Positions 1 to 9,353 of a stretch of DNA of 64,000 nt are shown here, piece after piece; the first letter of the stretch is position 1, and the number at the start of each line of letters is the position of its first letter. A model generated the notes under the pieces. The model did not search any database. It was not told the DNA's origin and saw nothing but the letters and a program-made list of their open reading frames with translations. Both the position numbers and the translations under genes were made by a program. Origin of the DNA: Thalassovita taeanensis (GTDB taxonomy: Bacteria; Pseudomonadota; Alphaproteobacteria; Rhodobacterales; Rhodobacteraceae); NCBI RefSeq assembly GCF_900110775.1, contig NZ_FOEP01000014.1, forward strand, positions 1 through 64,000, read 5' to 3'.

Positions 1-144
1 GCAGGCGCCGCATTGGCTGGTGTCGCAGCCAACATGCGTCCCCGTCAGCTCCAGCCCCTCGCGCAGAAACTGCACCAGAAGCGTGCGCCCCTCGACGTTA
101 CGGGAAACCTTTTTCCCGTTCACGACCATTGAAACCTCAGTCAT
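1..144 (-). CDS. coxS: Aerobic CO dehydrogenase-type small (2Fe-2S) subunit, N-terminal part, cut by the window edge
   Basis: The minus-strand frame encodes the first 48 residues of a plant-type 2Fe-2S protein of the CoxS/xanthine-dehydrogenase small-subunit family. Cys40, Cys45 and Cys48 (motif C-x4-C-x2-C) are the first cluster ligands; the rest lies beyond base 1. A GGGAGGA ribosome site sits just upstream of the ATG at 144. In the family this subunit passes electrons from the molybdenum site of the large subunit to FAD and quinone. It follows coxG by 26 bp on the same strand, so the cox operon continues off the left edge. Whether it oxidises CO or another substrate (form I or form II) cannot be decided without the large subunit. 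Confidence 0.85.
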   Translation of the reverse strand, partial: MTEVSMVVNGKKVSRNVEGRTLLVQFLREGLELTGTHVGCDTSQCGAC

Positions 145-170
145 ATTTTCCTCCCTCGTGTTTGCATCGC

Positions 171-713
171 TCAGCTGGTGAAGACGCGCTTCAGCCAGCC
201 CTTTTTCTGTCCCTCATCGCCCGCCGCAACGGCGTCCTCCTCGATGACCTCCTCTTCGGGGGCCGCCTCTCCGGCCCCTTCAACAGCATTTTGGAAATTT
301 TCGAAAAACTGATCGGCCATCTTTTTGGCAAACCCGTCGATGATCCGGCTGCCCAGCTGCGCCAGCTTGCCGCCCACCTTGGCCTCAACCTCATAGTCCA
401 ACCGGGTGCCACCGGGGATATCCTCCAGCGTAACCTTGGCGGCGCCCTTGGCAAATCCTGCCGCACCGCCCTTGCCCTCGCCCGACAAGGTCAGGCTTTG
501 CCCCGGCACCATGTCCGACAGGGTGACCGCGCCCACGAATGTGGCTTTGACCGGGCCAACCTTCTGCACCACCGTGGCCTCAAACCCCTCCTCCGGCGAA
601 CCGGACATGCTCTGACAGCCCGGCACGCATTCTTTCAGCACCTCTGCCGACAGCAAAGCCGCCCATATTTCAGTCCGGTCGGCTGCGATCTCGCGAGAAT
701 CGGTAAGCTGCAT
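171..713 (-). CDS. coxG: CoxG-like SRPBCC-fold protein (CO dehydrogenase accessory subunit G)
   Basis: This 180-residue protein has the SRPBCC/CoxG layout: an N-terminal strand with 'W-A-A-L' helix, the segment ECVPGCQ, the alternating strands typical of the hydrophobic-cavity fold, and a C-terminal helix with [10 protein letters not shown] near residues 130-140. The acidic, low-complexity tail (about 145-170) and the basic last residues are typical of CoxG proteins. In Oligotropha CoxG is thought to anchor CO dehydrogenase to the membrane. The start at 713 is preceded by GGAGGACAGGA. It lies upstream of coxS and is probably co-transcribed with it; the promoter should fall in 714-898, shared with the divergent response regulator. 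Confidence 0.85.
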   Translation of the reverse strand: MQLTDSREIAADRTEIWAALLSAEVLKECVPGCQSMSGSPEEGFEATVVQKVGPVKATFVGAVTLSDMVPGQSLTLSGEGKGGAAGFAKGAAKVTLEDIPGGTRLDYEVEAKVGGKLAQLGSRIIDGFAKKMADQFFENFQNAVEGAGEAAPEEEVIEEDAVAAGDEGQKKGWLKRVFTS

Positions 714-771
714 TCCTGTCCTCCCATGCGTAATCCCCTCACGCTACGCAAAGCCGCAGCGCCAGACTATT

Positions 772-833
772 CGACCAATGGCCTAGTCCGCCGCCTTTTC
801 TCGGCAACACCCCGATGCCTACGACCAATGGCC
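772..833. promoter_or_regulatory. Pair of 12-bp direct repeats between divergent coxG and response regulator
   Basis: The sequence CGACCAATGGCC occurs twice, at 772-783 and 822-833, exactly 50 bp apart, in the 185-bp gap between coxG (minus) and the LuxR-type regulator (plus). Fifty bp is close to five helical turns, so both copies face the same side of the DNA. This looks like a regulator site; which protein binds it is inference, with the adjacent LuxR-type regulator the obvious candidate. Confidence 0.4.
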
Positions 834-898
834 CCGTTGCACGACAGGCGCGGATTGATACTCTACCCCCACACACTTTCGCACGGATACCAAGCACC

Positions 899-1588
899 AT
901 GCCCCAAACCCCAGCCCCACCGGACGAGGTGCCATTCCGGTCGGCCCTGATCGTGGATGACCATCCGCTGTTCTGTGACGCCCTGTCGATGACGCTGCAA
1001 ACCGTGACCGGGCTGAAAGACATCCGCAACGCCGCCAGCCTGGCCGAGGCCCTGAACGACATCGCCACCCACGGCGCCCCCGACCTGATCGTGCTGGACC
1101 TGAACCTGCCCGACGTCGACGGGTTCGACGGGCTGATCCGGCTGAAGGCCACAGCACAGGTGCCGGTGGTCGTGGTGTCCTCGATGGCCGAAACCCGCAT
1201 GATCAGTTCCGCCATTCACGCCGGTGCCTCAGGCTTCGTGCCCAAACACAGCCAGCGCGACGTGTTTCGCGCCGCGATCGCAGCACTCAGCCGGGGCGAG
1301 GTGTTCATCCCCGACGGTCACGACCTGCCCGACCGGACCGACACCGTGCCCGGCGACGATGCCAGCGCCCGCCTGGCCACTCTGACCAATCAACAGGCGC
1401 GCATCCTGCACCTGATCTGCGTCGGCAAACTGAACAAGCAGATCGCCTTCGACCTGTCGATCGCCGAAACCACCGTCAAGGCGCATGTCACCGCGATCAT
1501 GCGCAAGCTGGGCGTCCAAAGCCGCACTCAGGCCGTGCTGATTGCCAAGGAAACAAGCTTTAGCAGCATCTTGCAAGACGGCCCCTGA
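899..1588 (+). CDS. LuxR/NarL-family response regulator
   Basis: The 229-residue protein has an N-terminal receiver domain (about residues 15-130) and a C-terminal LuxR-type helix-turn-helix (about 160-220; ICVGKLNKQIAFDLSIAETTV region). The phosphoacceptor is Asp67 in VLDLNLPD; the acidic pair sits in VDDHP. The ATG at 899 begins MPQTPAPP directly before the receiver domain; an in-frame ATG at 815 would add 28 residues with no family character, so 899 is preferred, although neither start has a clear ribosome site. It is followed by the NosP-like protein and the hybrid kinase on the same strand, its likely phosphorelay partner. It may regulate the divergent cox genes. Confidence 0.85.
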   Translation: MPQTPAPPDEVPFRSALIVDDHPLFCDALSMTLQTVTGLKDIRNAASLAEALNDIATHGAPDLIVLDLNLPDVDGFDGLIRLKATAQVPVVVVSSMAETRMISSAIHAGASGFVPKHSQRDVFRAAIAALSRGEVFIPDGHDLPDRTDTVPGDDASARLATLTNQQARILHLICVGKLNKQIAFDLSIAETTVKAHVTAIMRKLGVQSRTQAVLIAKETSFSSILQDGP

Positions 1589-1629
1589 ACCGCCAAGATC
1601 AGCCAATCGCCAGTGGAGGAGGCAACAGC

Positions 1630-2808
1630 ATGGACCAGATCACAGGTCCGACGCAGGCACAGTCCTGCGCACCCCGGATCGTGCGCACAGCAACGGTTCC
1701 CTGCGACGCGACAGACCCGCTGACCGATCTGGCGCTTGCCCTTGGTGACACCCCGCTTGAACTGGTGCTGCTGTTCGTCTCGTCGCACGCCGATATTGCC
1801 GCCATCGCACGCCGTGCACAGGGCGCCTTTGGCGACGCGCTCGTGCTGGGCTGCACCACCGCCGGCGAGATCTCCGGCAAAGGGTACTCCGACGGTGAAA
1901 TCGTTGCCGTCGGCTTTCCGCGTGCGCAATTCCGGGCGCGGATGCTGCTGATCGAGGACCTGAACAACTTCGATGGCCCGCCCCTGATCGACCGCATGAT
2001 CCAATCGCGCAATGCGATGGCACGCGAACAGCCCGACTGGGACTATGAATTCAACTTTCTGATGATCGACGGTCTGTCCCGCCGCGAGGACGAGCTGACA
2101 GCCGAACTGGCCATGGGGCTTGGGCCGGTGCCCTTGTTCGGCGGCTCGGCCGGCGATGGCGACACCTTTGCCCAGACCTTCGTGCTGGCCAATGGCCGCG
2201 CGTACGGCAATGCCGCCCTCGTTGCGCAGCTGCGCACGACCTGCCCGATCAAAGTGTTCAAAACCGACCACTTTGTCCCCACCCAACAGCGCATGGTGGT
2301 CACCGGCGCCCACCCTGACCGCCGCATCGTGCATGAAATCAACGCCGAGCCTGCGGCCCGCGAATACGCCCGCGTGCTGGGAAAGGACCCCGAACAGCTG
2401 ACCACCTTCACCTTTGCCGCCCACCCGCTTGTGGTGCGCATCGGCGGGCAGCACCACGTGCGCTCGATCCAGCGGGTGGAACGCAACGGCGATCTGGTGT
2501 TCTATTCGGCCATCGACGAAGGCCTCGTGCTGACCCTGGCCGAACCGATGAACATGGCCCGCCATCTGGAAAACGAAATTGCCGCCCTGTCAGCCCACGG
2601 CGCCCCCGATACCATTCTGGCCTGCGACTGCATCCTGCGCAAAATCGAGGCGCAGCAAAAACAGATCACCGGGCGGATCTCGGACATTCTGGCGCGCAAC
2701 AGGGTGGTCGGGTTTTCCACCTACGGCGAGCAGATGAATTCAATGCATGTGAACCAGACCCTGACCGGCGTGGCGATCTACCCGCCCAAAACGCAGGCCC
2801 GGCCATGA
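1630..2808 (+). CDS. FIST-domain sensor protein (NosP-like)
   Basis: This 392-residue protein matches the FIST_N plus FIST_C arrangement: an N-terminal part with LGCTTAGEISGKGY (about residues 75-90), GLSRREDELTAEL and FGGSAGDGDTF in the middle, and the C-terminal half with ACDCILRKIEA and a final FSTYGEQ. FIST proteins of this size encoded just before a PAS hybrid kinase include the NosP family, described as haem-binding nitric-oxide sensors that control a co-encoded kinase (NahK). The ribosome site GGAGGAGG precedes the ATG at 1630. Its stop overlaps the kinase start by four bases (ATGA), so the two are translationally coupled. Haem or NO binding here is inferred from context only. Confidence 0.8.
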   Translation: MDQITGPTQAQSCAPRIVRTATVPCDATDPLTDLALALGDTPLELVLLFVSSHADIAAIARRAQGAFGDALVLGCTTAGEISGKGYSDGEIVAVGFPRAQFRARMLLIEDLNNFDGPPLIDRMIQSRNAMAREQPDWDYEFNFLMIDGLSRREDELTAELAMGLGPVPLFGGSAGDGDTFAQTFVLANGRAYGNAALVAQLRTTCPIKVFKTDHFVPTQQRMVVTGAHPDRRIVHEINAEPAAREYARVLGKDPEQLTTFTFAAHPLVVRIGGQHHVRSIQRVERNGDLVFYSAIDEGLVLTLAEPMNMARHLENEIAALSAHGAPDTILACDCILRKIEAQQKQITGRISDILARNRVVGFSTYGEQMNSMHVNQTLTGVAIYPPKTQARP

Positions 2809-5036
2809 CCCACGCGCTGATTGATCCGCACGACACGCTCGAGCGGCAGAATGAAAAGCTGCTCAGAATCAGCGCCGCCCTGATGCGCCGGGTCGAACAG
2901 GGCTCCGATGCCTCGGGCGCCGCCTTCACGCAGTTTCAGCGCGCCGTCATGCTGGAAGAAGAAGTACGCGCCCGCACCCGCGATCTTGCCCGCGCGCTGG
3001 ACCTGCTAAACCTGTCCAACGCCCAGCTGGCCGAGGCCAACCGCGAAACCGAATCCGCCCGCGCCAACCTGACCAACGCCATCGAAACCGTGCAGGAAGG
3101 CTTCGCGCTGTTCAACGCCGATGAACAGCTGGTGATGTGCAACAGCCGCTTCGGCATGCACATGCCCGATATCCGCGACCATCTGGTGCCGGGGCTCAGC
3201 TTTCGCGACTATATCGAACTGGTCAGCCATTCGCAGTTCCTGTCCCTGTCTGATGCCGAGCGCCCACAGGATTGGGCCGCGCGCCGGATGACACGGCACA
3301 AGGACAACCACGTCATCTTCAACGTCCGCATGATCTGGAACCGCTGGGTGCAGGTCAGCGAACACCGCACCCCCGACCGGGGCACGGTGATCCTGCAAAC
3401 CGACGTGACCGACATCATCCGCCTGCAACGGCAGGAACGCGACCGGATGCTGGATGATCAGGCCAAGCTGATCCGCGCCACGCTGGAACATCTCGATCAG
3501 GGCGTGTGCATCTTCGACAGCCACGCCCGGCTGGTGGGCTGGAACCAGCGCGCCAGCGAACTGCTGTCAATCTCGCTCAGCCGGTTTCGCATGGGGATCG
3601 GTTTTTTGATGCTGTTCGAACGCTTCCGCCACGAAATGCGCGCGCCCAGCCACCTGTCCGCCCAAGAAATCGAAGACTGGGTGACCACCGAAGGCGACCG
3701 CCCGCCCCTGTCGTTCGAGGTGTCGCACAGCAACTCCAAAACGCTGACGGTGTTTGCGCAGGAAATGCCCGACAAGGGGTTCGTGTTCTCCTTCACCGAC
3801 GTCACCCGCGAACGCGCGGCCGTGCGCGCCGTCTATGACGCGAACCAGAAGCTCGAACAGCGCGTGATCGAACGCACACTGGAACTCGAAGACGCGCTGG
3901 CCGAGGCCGAGCGCGCCAACGCCTCCAAGTCCCGGTTCGTGGCCGCCGCCAGCCACGACCTGCTGCAACCGCTGTCTGCGGCCAAGCTCTATGTCGAATC
4001 CGTGGCCTCCGATCACCCCGACAGTCAGACCCGCGCCGTGCTGACCCGCGCCAACAACGCGCTCAGCAGCGTCGAAAGCATCCTTGGGGCGCTGCTGGAC
4101 ATCTCCAAACTCGATTCGGGGCGCGCTGACGTGACCATCGGCACGGTCTCATTGCACCGGGTGATGACCCAGCTCGCGGATGAACTGGCCCCGCTGGCGC
4201 GTCAAAAGGGGCTGGACCTGCGGGTCGTGCCCAGTCAGGCGCTGGTCGCCAGCGATGCCACCTATCTGCGCCGCATCCTGCAAAACCTGATGGCCAACGC
4301 TGTGCGCTATACCGAAACCGGGCGGGTTCTGGTGGGGGCGCGACGCACCAAAACCAGCATCCGGATCGAGGTGCACGACACCGGCCCCGGCATTGCCGAG
4401 GACCAACAGGACCTGATCTTTCGCGAGTTTCACCGCGTCGGCCTGACCGCCAGCGCCAGCGAAGGCCTGGGGCTGGGGCTGGCCATCGTCGAACGCGCCT
4501 GCGCCTTGCTGAACCACCCGCTGCACCTGACCTCGCGGCCCGGACAGGGCACGCTGTTCTCGGTCGAACTGCCGCTGGCCAAACGCGCCCCCGCGCCGCC
4601 AGCACCGCCGCCGCTGCCCAGCCAAGGCACGCCGCACCCCAGCCTGCGCAACCTGATTGTCCTGCTGATTGAAAACGACGATGCCCTGCGCGACGCCCTG
4701 ACCGTCGCGATGGAGCAATGGGACGTTGCCGTTCTGGCCTGCGCCAGCGGCGCCGACGCGCGCGACCTTCTGGCCGAAGCCGACGTGGCCCCCAACGTGA
4801 TCGTGGCCGATTATCAACTGGATCATGGCGAGCTGGGCTCGGATGTCATCCGCGCGTTGCGCCGCGCAATCGGCCCGGTCCCGGCCTGCCTTGCCACCGC
4901 CAACCGCTCGGCGGTTGTGGCGCGGGCCGGACAAGACGCCGGACTTGATCTGCTCTATAAACCGATTGCCCCGGATGACCTGCGCCGCTTTTTGCTGCGC
5001 GTCGCCGCGGCCATCCCCGCGATCAGAACGCCTTGA
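2805..5036 (+). CDS. PAS-PAS hybrid sensor histidine kinase with C-terminal receiver (NahK-like)
   Basis: The 743-residue protein has no membrane segment, so it is cytoplasmic. Order: N-terminal coiled-coil (about 15-100), two PAS domains (about 105-215 and 225-345), a short coiled linker, a HisKA domain with His384 in ASHDLLQPL, an ATPase domain with N-box NLMANAVRY, G1 DTGPGI and G2 GLGLGLAI, a proline-rich linker (about 593-610) and a receiver domain with Asp669 in VADYQLD. This layout and the coupling to an upstream FIST gene match NosP-associated kinases of the NahK/ErcS' type. The output could be the LuxR-type regulator two genes upstream. Its 3' end overlaps the convergent AsnC-like gene by 14 bp. 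Confidence 0.88.
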   Translation: MTHALIDPHDTLERQNEKLLRISAALMRRVEQGSDASGAAFTQFQRAVMLEEEVRARTRDLARALDLLNLSNAQLAEANRETESARANLTNAIETVQEGFALFNADEQLVMCNSRFGMHMPDIRDHLVPGLSFRDYIELVSHSQFLSLSDAERPQDWAARRMTRHKDNHVIFNVRMIWNRWVQVSEHRTPDRGTVILQTDVTDIIRLQRQERDRMLDDQAKLIRATLEHLDQGVCIFDSHARLVGWNQRASELLSISLSRFRMGIGFLMLFERFRHEMRAPSHLSAQEIEDWVTTEGDRPPLSFEVSHSNSKTLTVFAQEMPDKGFVFSFTDVTRERAAVRAVYDANQKLEQRVIERTLELEDALAEAERANASKSRFVAAASHDLLQPLSAAKLYVESVASDHPDSQTRAVLTRANNALSSVESILGALLDISKLDSGRADVTIGTVSLHRVMTQLADELAPLARQKGLDLRVVPSQALVASDATYLRRILQNLMANAVRYTETGRVLVGARRTKTSIRIEVHDTGPGIAEDQQDLIFREFHRVGLTASASEGLGLGLAIVERACALLNHPLHLTSRPGQGTLFSVELPLAKRAPAPPAPPPLPSQGTPHPSLRNLIVLLIENDDALRDALTVAMEQWDVAVLACASGADARDLLAEADVAPNVIVADYQLDHGELGSDVIRALRRAIGPVPACLATANRSAVVARAGQDAGLDLLYKPIAPDDLRRFLLRVAAAIPAIRTP

Positions 5037-5262
5037 AGGTCAGCGTCGTCAACGACCGCTCGATCCCGGCAATATCCAACAGCTGGTCATTGATGTACTT
5101 GCCGACATCCTGATCGGTCGGAATATACAGCTTCATCAGCAGGTCGAAATCGCCGCTGGTGGAATACAGCTCGGAATGGATCTCGCGCAGGACGATTTCC
5201 TCGGCCACACGATAGGTGGTGCCGGGCTTGCATCGGATCTGGACAAATACACAGGTTGTCAT
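5023..5262 (-). CDS. Stand-alone Lrp/AsnC ligand-binding (RAM) domain protein
   Basis: The 79-residue protein consists only of the C-terminal alpha-beta ligand-binding domain of Lrp/AsnC regulators: a first strand VFVQIRCKPG, a helix with VAEEIV, the turn STSGDFDLLMKL, and a C-terminal strand TLTTLTF-like segment. No DNA-binding helix-turn-helix is present, so it probably acts as an amino-acid-sensing domain or partner of full-length Lrp proteins. The ATG at 5262 is preceded by GAGG at good spacing. It runs convergent to the histidine kinase, with a 14-bp tail overlap. Confidence 0.85.
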   Translation of the reverse strand: MTTCVFVQIRCKPGTTYRVAEEIVLREIHSELYSTSGDFDLLMKLYIPTDQDVGKYINDQLLDIAGIERSLTTLTFKAF

Positions 5263-5322
5263 CTGGGCCTCATTCTTGCTGGGCGCAGGCTGTCACGTCC
5301 GCGCCCGCACCGCAACGGCGAT

Positions 5323-7200
5323 TTACGGGTTCAGCGCCCGCACCGCCTTCTCCTCCTCGATCTGCTCTTCAATCACCTCGGCCACAATCTCATCCGGCCG
5401 CCCGCGATAGGTCACATCGTCCAGCACCAGCTGATTGATCGCACACCACATCGGATAGCTGACCCAGCCGGCATGCTCTTTCACCGCCGTATCATAGGCC
5501 CGCACATTCCAGAACGGGCTGCGCGACGACGCGACCGAGGCGCGATTTTCCCGCCCCCTCAGATACAGCGCATGCCGCCACTGCACCGAGGCCGCGTTGT
5601 GCCCCACCGCAATATTCGGCATCGCCTGCAACGGCCCGTCCGGCGCGCGCTCCAACCCGTATTCCCACCCGGCATCGGTGGCATTCACCCCACCGCCATT
5701 CAATGCCTTCTTGGCGCGGCGCGCCTGATACAACCACCCATTCGCGGCGCTGCACCACGACAGATCCGGCACCGTGCTGTTGCCATAACTCGCAGGCGCC
5801 CCGCCGCTGTCGTTCACGCTCATCTCATGCGTTGCCCCAATCGGCGGCCCGACCAGAATCTCGCGCGGCTGCGCCCGGCCCCGCTCGACCTGCGACAACG
5901 GGCGCGGATTGTCCGGCGCCTTGCTGTAGGTCGGCACCAAATGCCCGATTGCCTTGGTCTCCTCGGCGCCTTTCTTGCCGATCAGGCTGCGGGTGATAGG
6001 AAACAGCGTGCTGGTGGCAAAGTCACTGCGCACCTCGCGGCTGTTCTGTGCATTCTGAAACCAGTTCGCCGTCGCCGTGATCGAGATATAGACCGGCCGC
6101 TGATGCAGCGGAAACATCAATCGCCACGGCCTGACCCGCTTGCGAAACACCGGATCATAGCCGCCGACATTGCCGACAATCTGAAATTCATCGTCGCGCA
6201 ATCCCGCCCGCTGCCGCATCGCCCGCTGCAAGGATGTCCACTTTGCCGCCTCCGCCGCCGGGTTCAGCAGCACCACAAGATCGCCCAGAAACGGCTTCAT
6301 CACCGGGGCATCATCACCATTGCGGCTGGGCAACCGCTGCTTCGCAATCGCGTCCAGCGCGTAATCCTCTGCCACCCCCGACAGCATATTCCCGCCCAAT
6401 GAATGGCCCACGATCAACAGCTTGTCCGCCCGCGGATCGCCCTGCTTCAACGCCAGCGGATACTCGACCGCCTTCAGCACCTGCCCCAACACCGACTCTC
6501 GCCCGCGCCCCAGGTCATCGCTTTTGGTCTTGCGGTTGAAAATCGTCGGCAAGGCCCCCGCCACAAACGGCGTCACCCCAAAGTCCGAGGTCAGCGGCGG
6601 CTCGGCAAACGCCCGCCCGCGCCAACCGATGAACACCCCGGTCAGACGCGCGTTGCAATAATCTCCGCCGTCAATACAGCGCGCATTCAGCGCCGCGCGG
6701 GAATAGCCCAGCAAGATCCGGAATTTCTGCAAATCGCGGTCGCGCAACACCGCATCATGCCGCCAGCCATGCACATAGGTCACCACGAAATTCTGCCGCC
6801 CGTCGCGGTCATTCTGGCGCAACCGCTCCAACAACGTGCTCAGCTGCGCCGCGTCGTGCAACTGCCCCTGATCCGAGATCTCGACGAAGGCCAGATCAAA
6901 ACGGTCCACATCCGCCACCACCTTGCCGACAGCCTCCGCCTGCTGCTGCCACGCGCCGACCCCCGGCAGGCGGTGCGACTGAAAATAGCAGTTCAGCGGA
7001 TAATCATCGTCGCTCGCCCGCAGCGTCTGCGCGCCCACCTCCAAGGCCTTGCCCTCGGTGTTGCGCTCGGACAGCGCCACCACACCGGCGCAGGCCTCGT
7101 TCTGGGTTGAAAGCCGTCGATATCCCCGGTCTGTTACCGTGCAGGCCGCAAGCGCGGCGCACAGACAAAATACCGACGTAATACCGACGTAATACCGCAT
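5323..7200 (-). CDS. Secreted lipoprotein with alpha/beta-hydrolase signature
   Basis: This 625-residue protein begins with a lipoprotein signal peptide ending in the lipobox LAAC (Cys20), so it should be attached to a membrane after export. In the middle, [13 protein letters not shown] carries the GHSLGG nucleophile elbow of alpha/beta hydrolases (lipase/esterase type). [15 protein letters not shown], about 120 residues earlier, provides the usual oxyanion-side HG motif. The ribosome site AAGGGAGA is well placed before the ATG at 7200. Substrate and physiological role are not evident. A 60-bp gap separates it from the AsnC-like gene; the his genes start divergently upstream. Confidence 0.75.
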   Translation of the reverse strand: MRYYVGITSVFCLCAALAACTVTDRGYRRLSTQNEACAGVVALSERNTEGKALEVGAQTLRASDDDYPLNCYFQSHRLPGVGAWQQQAEAVGKVVADVDRFDLAFVEISDQGQLHDAAQLSTLLERLRQNDRDGRQNFVVTYVHGWRHDAVLRDRDLQKFRILLGYSRAALNARCIDGGDYCNARLTGVFIGWRGRAFAEPPLTSDFGVTPFVAGALPTIFNRKTKSDDLGRGRESVLGQVLKAVEYPLALKQGDPRADKLLIVGHSLGGNMLSGVAEDYALDAIAKQRLPSRNGDDAPVMKPFLGDLVVLLNPAAEAAKWTSLQRAMRQRAGLRDDEFQIVGNVGGYDPVFRKRVRPWRLMFPLHQRPVYISITATANWFQNAQNSREVRSDFATSTLFPITRSLIGKKGAEETKAIGHLVPTYSKAPDNPRPLSQVERGRAQPREILVGPPIGATHEMSVNDSGGAPASYGNSTVPDLSWCSAANGWLYQARRAKKALNGGGVNATDAGWEYGLERAPDGPLQAMPNIAVGHNAASVQWRHALYLRGRENRASVASSRSPFWNVRAYDTAVKEHAGWVSYPMWCAINQLVLDDVTYRGRPDEIVAEVIEEQIEEEKAVRALNP

Positions 7201-7374
7201 ACCAAAATCTCCCTTAAATGCCCCACCCTAGCACGGCTGCGCCCGTTGACGGAATACTTGATGCCGCCGCCGCCCGGGGATCAGCTCACCCCGAAACAGC
7301 GCTTTGCTCAGAAAGGCTTTTCTGCACCGCCATCGCCGCCTATAAGCGGCAGCAACGAACAAAGGATGCCCGCC

Positions 7375-7962
7375 ATGCGCAGCAGCACGATCACCCGCTC
7401 CACCGCCGAGACCGAGATTTCGGTCACCGTCAATCTTGACGGCACCGGCGCGTATGACAACCAGACCGGGGTCGGCTTTTTCGACCACATGCTGGATCAA
7501 CTGGCGCGCCATTCGCTGATCGACATGACCATCAGCGCCAAGGGCGATTACCACATCGACGATCACCACACGGTCGAGGATACCGGCATCGCATTGGGTC
7601 AGGCGCTGGCGCAGGCTCTGGGCGACAAAAAGGGCATCCGCCGCTACGGCAGCTGCCTGCTGCCGATGGATGATGCACAGGTGCGCTGTGCGCTGGATCT
7701 GTCCGCGCGCCCCTATCTGATCTGGAACGTCGAATTCAAAGCGCCCAAGATCGGCACCTTCGATACCGAACTGGTTCGTGAGTTTTTTCAAGCCCTTAGC
7801 ACCCATGGCGGCATCACCCTGCATGTCGATCAGCTGCACGGCTTCAACGCGCACCACGTCGCCGAAGCCGCGTTTAAATCCGTCGCCCGCGCCCTGCGCG
7901 AGGCCGTCGAGGTCGATCCGCGTAAATCCGACGCCATCCCATCGACCAAAGGCGCGCTCTGA
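7375..7962 (+). CDS. hisB: Imidazoleglycerol-phosphate dehydratase
   Basis: The 195-residue protein is a complete HisB, with the manganese-binding histidine/glutamate motifs [13 protein letters not shown] and DDHHTVED near the N-terminus and [14 protein letters not shown] near the C-terminus. It dehydrates imidazoleglycerol phosphate to imidazoleacetol phosphate, the sixth step of histidine synthesis. The start at 7375 (MRSSTITR) is chosen because AAAGGA lies 8 bp upstream; the ATG at 7366 overlaps that site. hisH follows after 72 bp. Confidence 0.95.
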   Translation: MRSSTITRSTAETEISVTVNLDGTGAYDNQTGVGFFDHMLDQLARHSLIDMTISAKGDYHIDDHHTVEDTGIALGQALAQALGDKKGIRRYGSCLLPMDDAQVRCALDLSARPYLIWNVEFKAPKIGTFDTELVREFFQALSTHGGITLHVDQLHGFNAHHVAEAAFKSVARALREAVEVDPRKSDAIPSTKGAL

Positions 7963-7969
7963 ACCCACC

Positions 7970-7993
7970 CCGAAAATGGGTCCCGGTTTTCGG
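7970..7993. repeat. Palindromic intergenic element between hisB and hisH
   Basis: CCGAAAA (7970-7976) pairs with TTTTCGG (7987-7993) around a GGGTCCC-containing loop. The sequence resembles small palindromic elements common between genes in alphaproteobacteria. In the transcript it forms a hairpin upstream of the hisH ribosome site (AAAGGAAG); no run of U follows, so it is not a terminator. Confidence 0.5.
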
Positions 7994-8034
7994 ATCAGAC
8001 TGAGCGAAAAACTGCGCGAAAAAGGAAGCTTACG

Positions 8035-8673
8035 ATGACCACCGTTATTGTCGATTACGAAAGCGGCAACCTGCACTCGGCCGAAAAAGCCTTTCAGCGC
8101 ATGGCGCGCGAGGTCGGCGCGGGCGAGGTCATCGTCACCTCGGACCCTGACACGGTGCGCCGCGCCAGCCGGGTTGTGTTGCCCGGCGATGGCGCGTTTC
8201 CCGCCTGCCGCAAAGAACTGTTCGACCACCGTGGCCTGTTCGAAGCGATGGAAGAGGCCGTGATCACCGGCGGCAAGCCGTTCCTTGGCATTTGCATCGG
8301 CATGCAGATGCTGGCAACGCGCGGCATGGAATACGCCGAAACCCCCGGTTTCGACTGGATCGGCGGCACCGTCGACCGCATCACCCCTACTGACCCGCAT
8401 CTGAAAGTGCCCCACATGGGCTGGAACGATCTGGTCATCGACCAGCCGCATCCGGTGTTTGACGGGATCAAAACCGGCGATCACGCCTATTTCGTGCACA
8501 GCTATCACATGAAAGTTGCAGACCCCGCGCATTTGCTGGCGCATGTCGACTACGCCGGGCCAATCACCGCGATTGTCGGGCGCGACAACCTGCTTGGCAT
8601 GCAGTTCCACCCGGAAAAAAGCCAAAAAACCGGGCTCCGCCTGATCGGAAACTTCCTGAACTGGGCGCCGTAA
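8035..8673 (+). CDS. hisH: Imidazole glycerol phosphate synthase, glutamine amidotransferase subunit
   Basis: The 212-residue protein is a class I glutamine amidotransferase. The nucleophile is Cys87 in GICIGMQML, and the catalytic His-Glu pair is in QFHPEKS near residue 193. HisH supplies ammonia to HisF for ring closure to imidazoleglycerol phosphate. The final residues and the stop codon lie inside a strong hairpin (8662-8684). Its partner hisF lies about 2.5 kb downstream, beyond an antisense block of three genes. Confidence 0.95.
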   Translation: MTTVIVDYESGNLHSAEKAFQRMAREVGAGEVIVTSDPDTVRRASRVVLPGDGAFPACRKELFDHRGLFEAMEEAVITGGKPFLGICIGMQMLATRGMEYAETPGFDWIGGTVDRITPTDPHLKVPHMGWNDLVIDQPHPVFDGIKTGDHAYFVHSYHMKVADPAHLLAHVDYAGPITAIVGRDNLLGMQFHPEKSQKTGLRLIGNFLNWAP

Positions 8674-8684
8674 TCCGGCGCCCA
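8662..8684. terminator. Hairpin spanning the hisH stop codon (possible bidirectional terminator)
   Basis: TGGGCGCCG (8662-8670) pairs perfectly with CGGCGCCCA (8676-8684) around a TAATC loop that contains the hisH stop. It sits between convergent hisH and the peroxiredoxin-like gene. No long T-run follows on either side, so intrinsic termination is likely but not certain. Confidence 0.5.
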
Positions 8685-8693
8685 ATCAAGCAC

Positions 8694-9236
8694 TTAGACC
8701 GCGCCGCTATATTCGCCGCGTGCGGGATAATTCTTGTCGATTGCAAAATCCAGTGCGCTTAGCAGCTCGGAAAAATGCGGCCGCACAAACGGCATCGTCT
8801 GCACCGAGCCATAGTACAGCGCCTGATCCGGCGAGACCATGAACAGGCCCGGCTCGGAAAATAGCGCAGGCTCTTCGATCCCGATCGACGTCACCCCGCG
8901 CGAGGTCGAGATATACAGCCCCCAGTCGCGCGCCACGCTCAGCGGCAGACCATATCCGATCCGCAGACCCGATGCGCCGATCTTCTCGGCCATGGCTTCG
9001 GCCCGGTCCTGCGGGTCCGAACTGACTGCGATGCAGCCCACGCCACGCTTGGCAAACTCGGGCACAAGCCGTTCAAATTCCTTCAGATAATTGGCGCAGA
9101 TCGGGCAGTGCAGCCCGCGGTAAAAGCACACAACGGTGCCCCGTTCCGATGTTTCCTGTGACAGGGTAAACACCCCTGCCCCCGTTCCAACCGTGTCGAC
9201 CCGCAGGTCGGGTGTCTTCTGGCGCGGCATCAGCAT
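8694..9236 (-). CDS. Peroxiredoxin-like (AhpC/TSA family) protein
   Basis: The 180-residue thioredoxin-fold protein carries FYRGLHCPICANYLKEF around residue 50, a CPIC motif at the position of the peroxidatic cysteine in the AhpC/TSA family. The typical strands VVCFYRG and GVGCIAVSSDP flank it, and a glycine-rich C-terminal part follows. It is expected to reduce peroxides or serve as a thiol oxidoreductase in the cytoplasm. The start at 9236 (MLMPRQK) is preferred because GGAAGGA lies 7 bp upstream; an ATG at 9278 would add 14 unrelated residues. It is antisense within the his block. Confidence 0.8.
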   Translation of the reverse strand: MLMPRQKTPDLRVDTVGTGAGVFTLSQETSERGTVVCFYRGLHCPICANYLKEFERLVPEFAKRGVGCIAVSSDPQDRAEAMAEKIGASGLRIGYGLPLSVARDWGLYISTSRGVTSIGIEEPALFSEPGLFMVSPDQALYYGSVQTMPFVRPHFSELLSALDFAIDKNYPARGEYSGAV

Positions 9237-9353
9237 ACGATGTTCCTTCCTGTCCTGTTGCGTGTCAGATGCACGCACAGTCTCAGGCGATCGGCAACGC
9301 TGCGGCCATCGCTCTCACGATGAAGTGACGACACGTCAGGCAACATGATCGGT

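Noticed and set aside
1528-2565. A 345-codon open frame on the minus strand
   Set aside because: It is antisense to the FIST gene, which has a good ribosome site and family motifs.
4825-6402. A 525-codon open frame on the plus strand
   Set aside because: It runs antisense through the lipoprotein hydrolase and the kinase end; its composition is rich in Arg and Pro as expected for shadow frames in high-GC DNA.
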